Notes under the pieces: model-generated | Database searches by the model: none | What the model saw: the letters and a program-made list of their open reading frames with translations, nothing else | What the model was told of the DNA's origin: nothing | Part shown: one piece after another, positions 63,701 to 64,000 of the stretch | Layout of the letters: each line of letters starts with the position of its first letter | How positions within the stretch are numbered: the stretch's first letter is position 1 | Program-made: the position numbers and the translations under genes | From: Casuarina equisetifolia | Lineage: Eukaryota; Streptophyta; Magnoliopsida; Fagales; Casuarinaceae | Assembly: GCA_028551475.1 (NCBI GenBank) | Contig: CM052361.1 | Location: forward strand, 20,907,491 to 20,971,490 | Direction: 5' to 3' | DNA: 64,000 bases

Positions 63701-64000
63701 GCTGCAGCCGCCAATGACAAACTCCGAAATCTCACTCTCTATACAGACTACGCGCACCGCAGCCAGTTCGGGGGGCAAAGGACTCCCTCCACCCTTGTTT
63801 ACGCACTCTACAAAGCTCCGAAGCGCATCGACTGCATAGGCTCCGACTAGCACTGGGCTTTTCCCACTCTTTTTTAGCATAATCTCAGCGATCCTTCGAG
63901 AATTATCGTCCCCGGACACATCCAATAAAAGACTACGTCGCACCGGGTCGGCGTCCGTCAAATTACAGAGGAAAAGAGGCGGGCACCGAGACCTGGCGTA
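60760..64000 (-). CDS. SMXL6/7/8 (D53)-type strigolactone-signalling repressor, 3' part (partial at window edge)
   Basis: Class of Clp-ATPase-like nuclear repressors that D14-SCF(MAX2) destroys when strigolactone is present. Three minus-strand exons are visible: from beyond the window to 63381, then 62809-62563, then 62409-60760. They join in phase to about 840 residues before the stop; the N-terminal Clp-N domain lies outside the window. Seen: CPPLFLCNLTDADP then RRIAEIMLKKSGKSPVLVG in exon 1; a Cys pair (CKLCNEKYEQDV) in exon 2; a degenerate D2 ATPase fold in exon 3; and an EAR repression motif YLDLNLPV (61151-61177) used to bind TOPLESS co-repressors. Exon 1 continues in frame upstream of the internal Met at 63961, so that Met is not the start. 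The degron-region motif usually RGKT reads RAKT here (61639-61650). Confidence 0.92.

Noticed and set aside
63353-63850. 165-codon plus-strand ORF
   Set aside because: Antisense shadow of SMXL exon 1.
1-64000. CRISPR arrays, bacterial operons, tRNA or rRNA genes
   Set aside because: The sequence is plant nuclear DNA; regular repeats found are microsatellites, minisatellites or LTRs, and I saw no tRNA- or rRNA-like segment by eye.

Overview
The window is nuclear DNA of a flowering plant, very probably a woody eudicot; Vitis or a close relative is my guess from overall look, not something the sequence proves. The signs are intron-rich genes with GT/AG splice sites, plant-only families (U-box/ARM E3 ligase, SMXL, FAD3, VARLMGL-motif protein), AT-rich introns, and plant-type chromovirus and copia retrotransposons.

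Left part (1-26,100): the last two exons of an unrecognised gene lie at the left edge (2-346). The rest is dominated by a decayed, intron-containing copy of a Rab GDP-dissociation inhibitor (GDI) gene, whose 13 exons can still be followed in order from 8991 to 26095. Its reading frame is broken many times. It has been stretched to 17 kb by a 5'-truncated L1 LINE (about 10946-12334) and two related Ty1/copia elements (12996-17573 and 20463-25992), all in introns. Upstream lies a whole-looking, very young Ty3/gypsy chromovirus (2208-7685) with apparently identical LTRs. All three LTR elements lie on the minus strand and have clean 5-bp target duplications.

Right part (27,000-64,000): ordinary, apparently intact host genes. 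In order they are: a mitochondrial internal alternative NAD(P)H dehydrogenase (NDA type, +, 8 exons, 487 aa); a selenoprotein-T-like thioredoxin-fold protein with Cys in place of Sec (-, 4 exons, 232 aa); a PUB42-like U-box/ARM ubiquitin ligase (+, 5 exons, 1050 aa); an ER omega-3 fatty acid desaturase FAD3 (+, 8 exons, 386 aa); a VARLMGL-motif (TRM/LONGIFOLIA-like) protein (+, 2 exons, 451 aa); an ankyrin plus CCCH zinc-finger protein (-, 710 aa); and the 3' three exons of a D53/SMXL6-7-8-type strigolactone repressor running off the right edge (-). These genes have separate functions and no operon-like logic. Exon joins were checked by reading phase and splice consensus.

The most interesting items are the GDI pseudogene acting as a trap for mobile elements of several ages, the SMXL protein whose conserved degron-region motif RGKT reads RAKT here, a microsatellite-encoded His run in the SelT-like protein, and several undescribed local tandem repeats downstream of PUB42 and FAD3. 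I found no wholly new multi-gene system.
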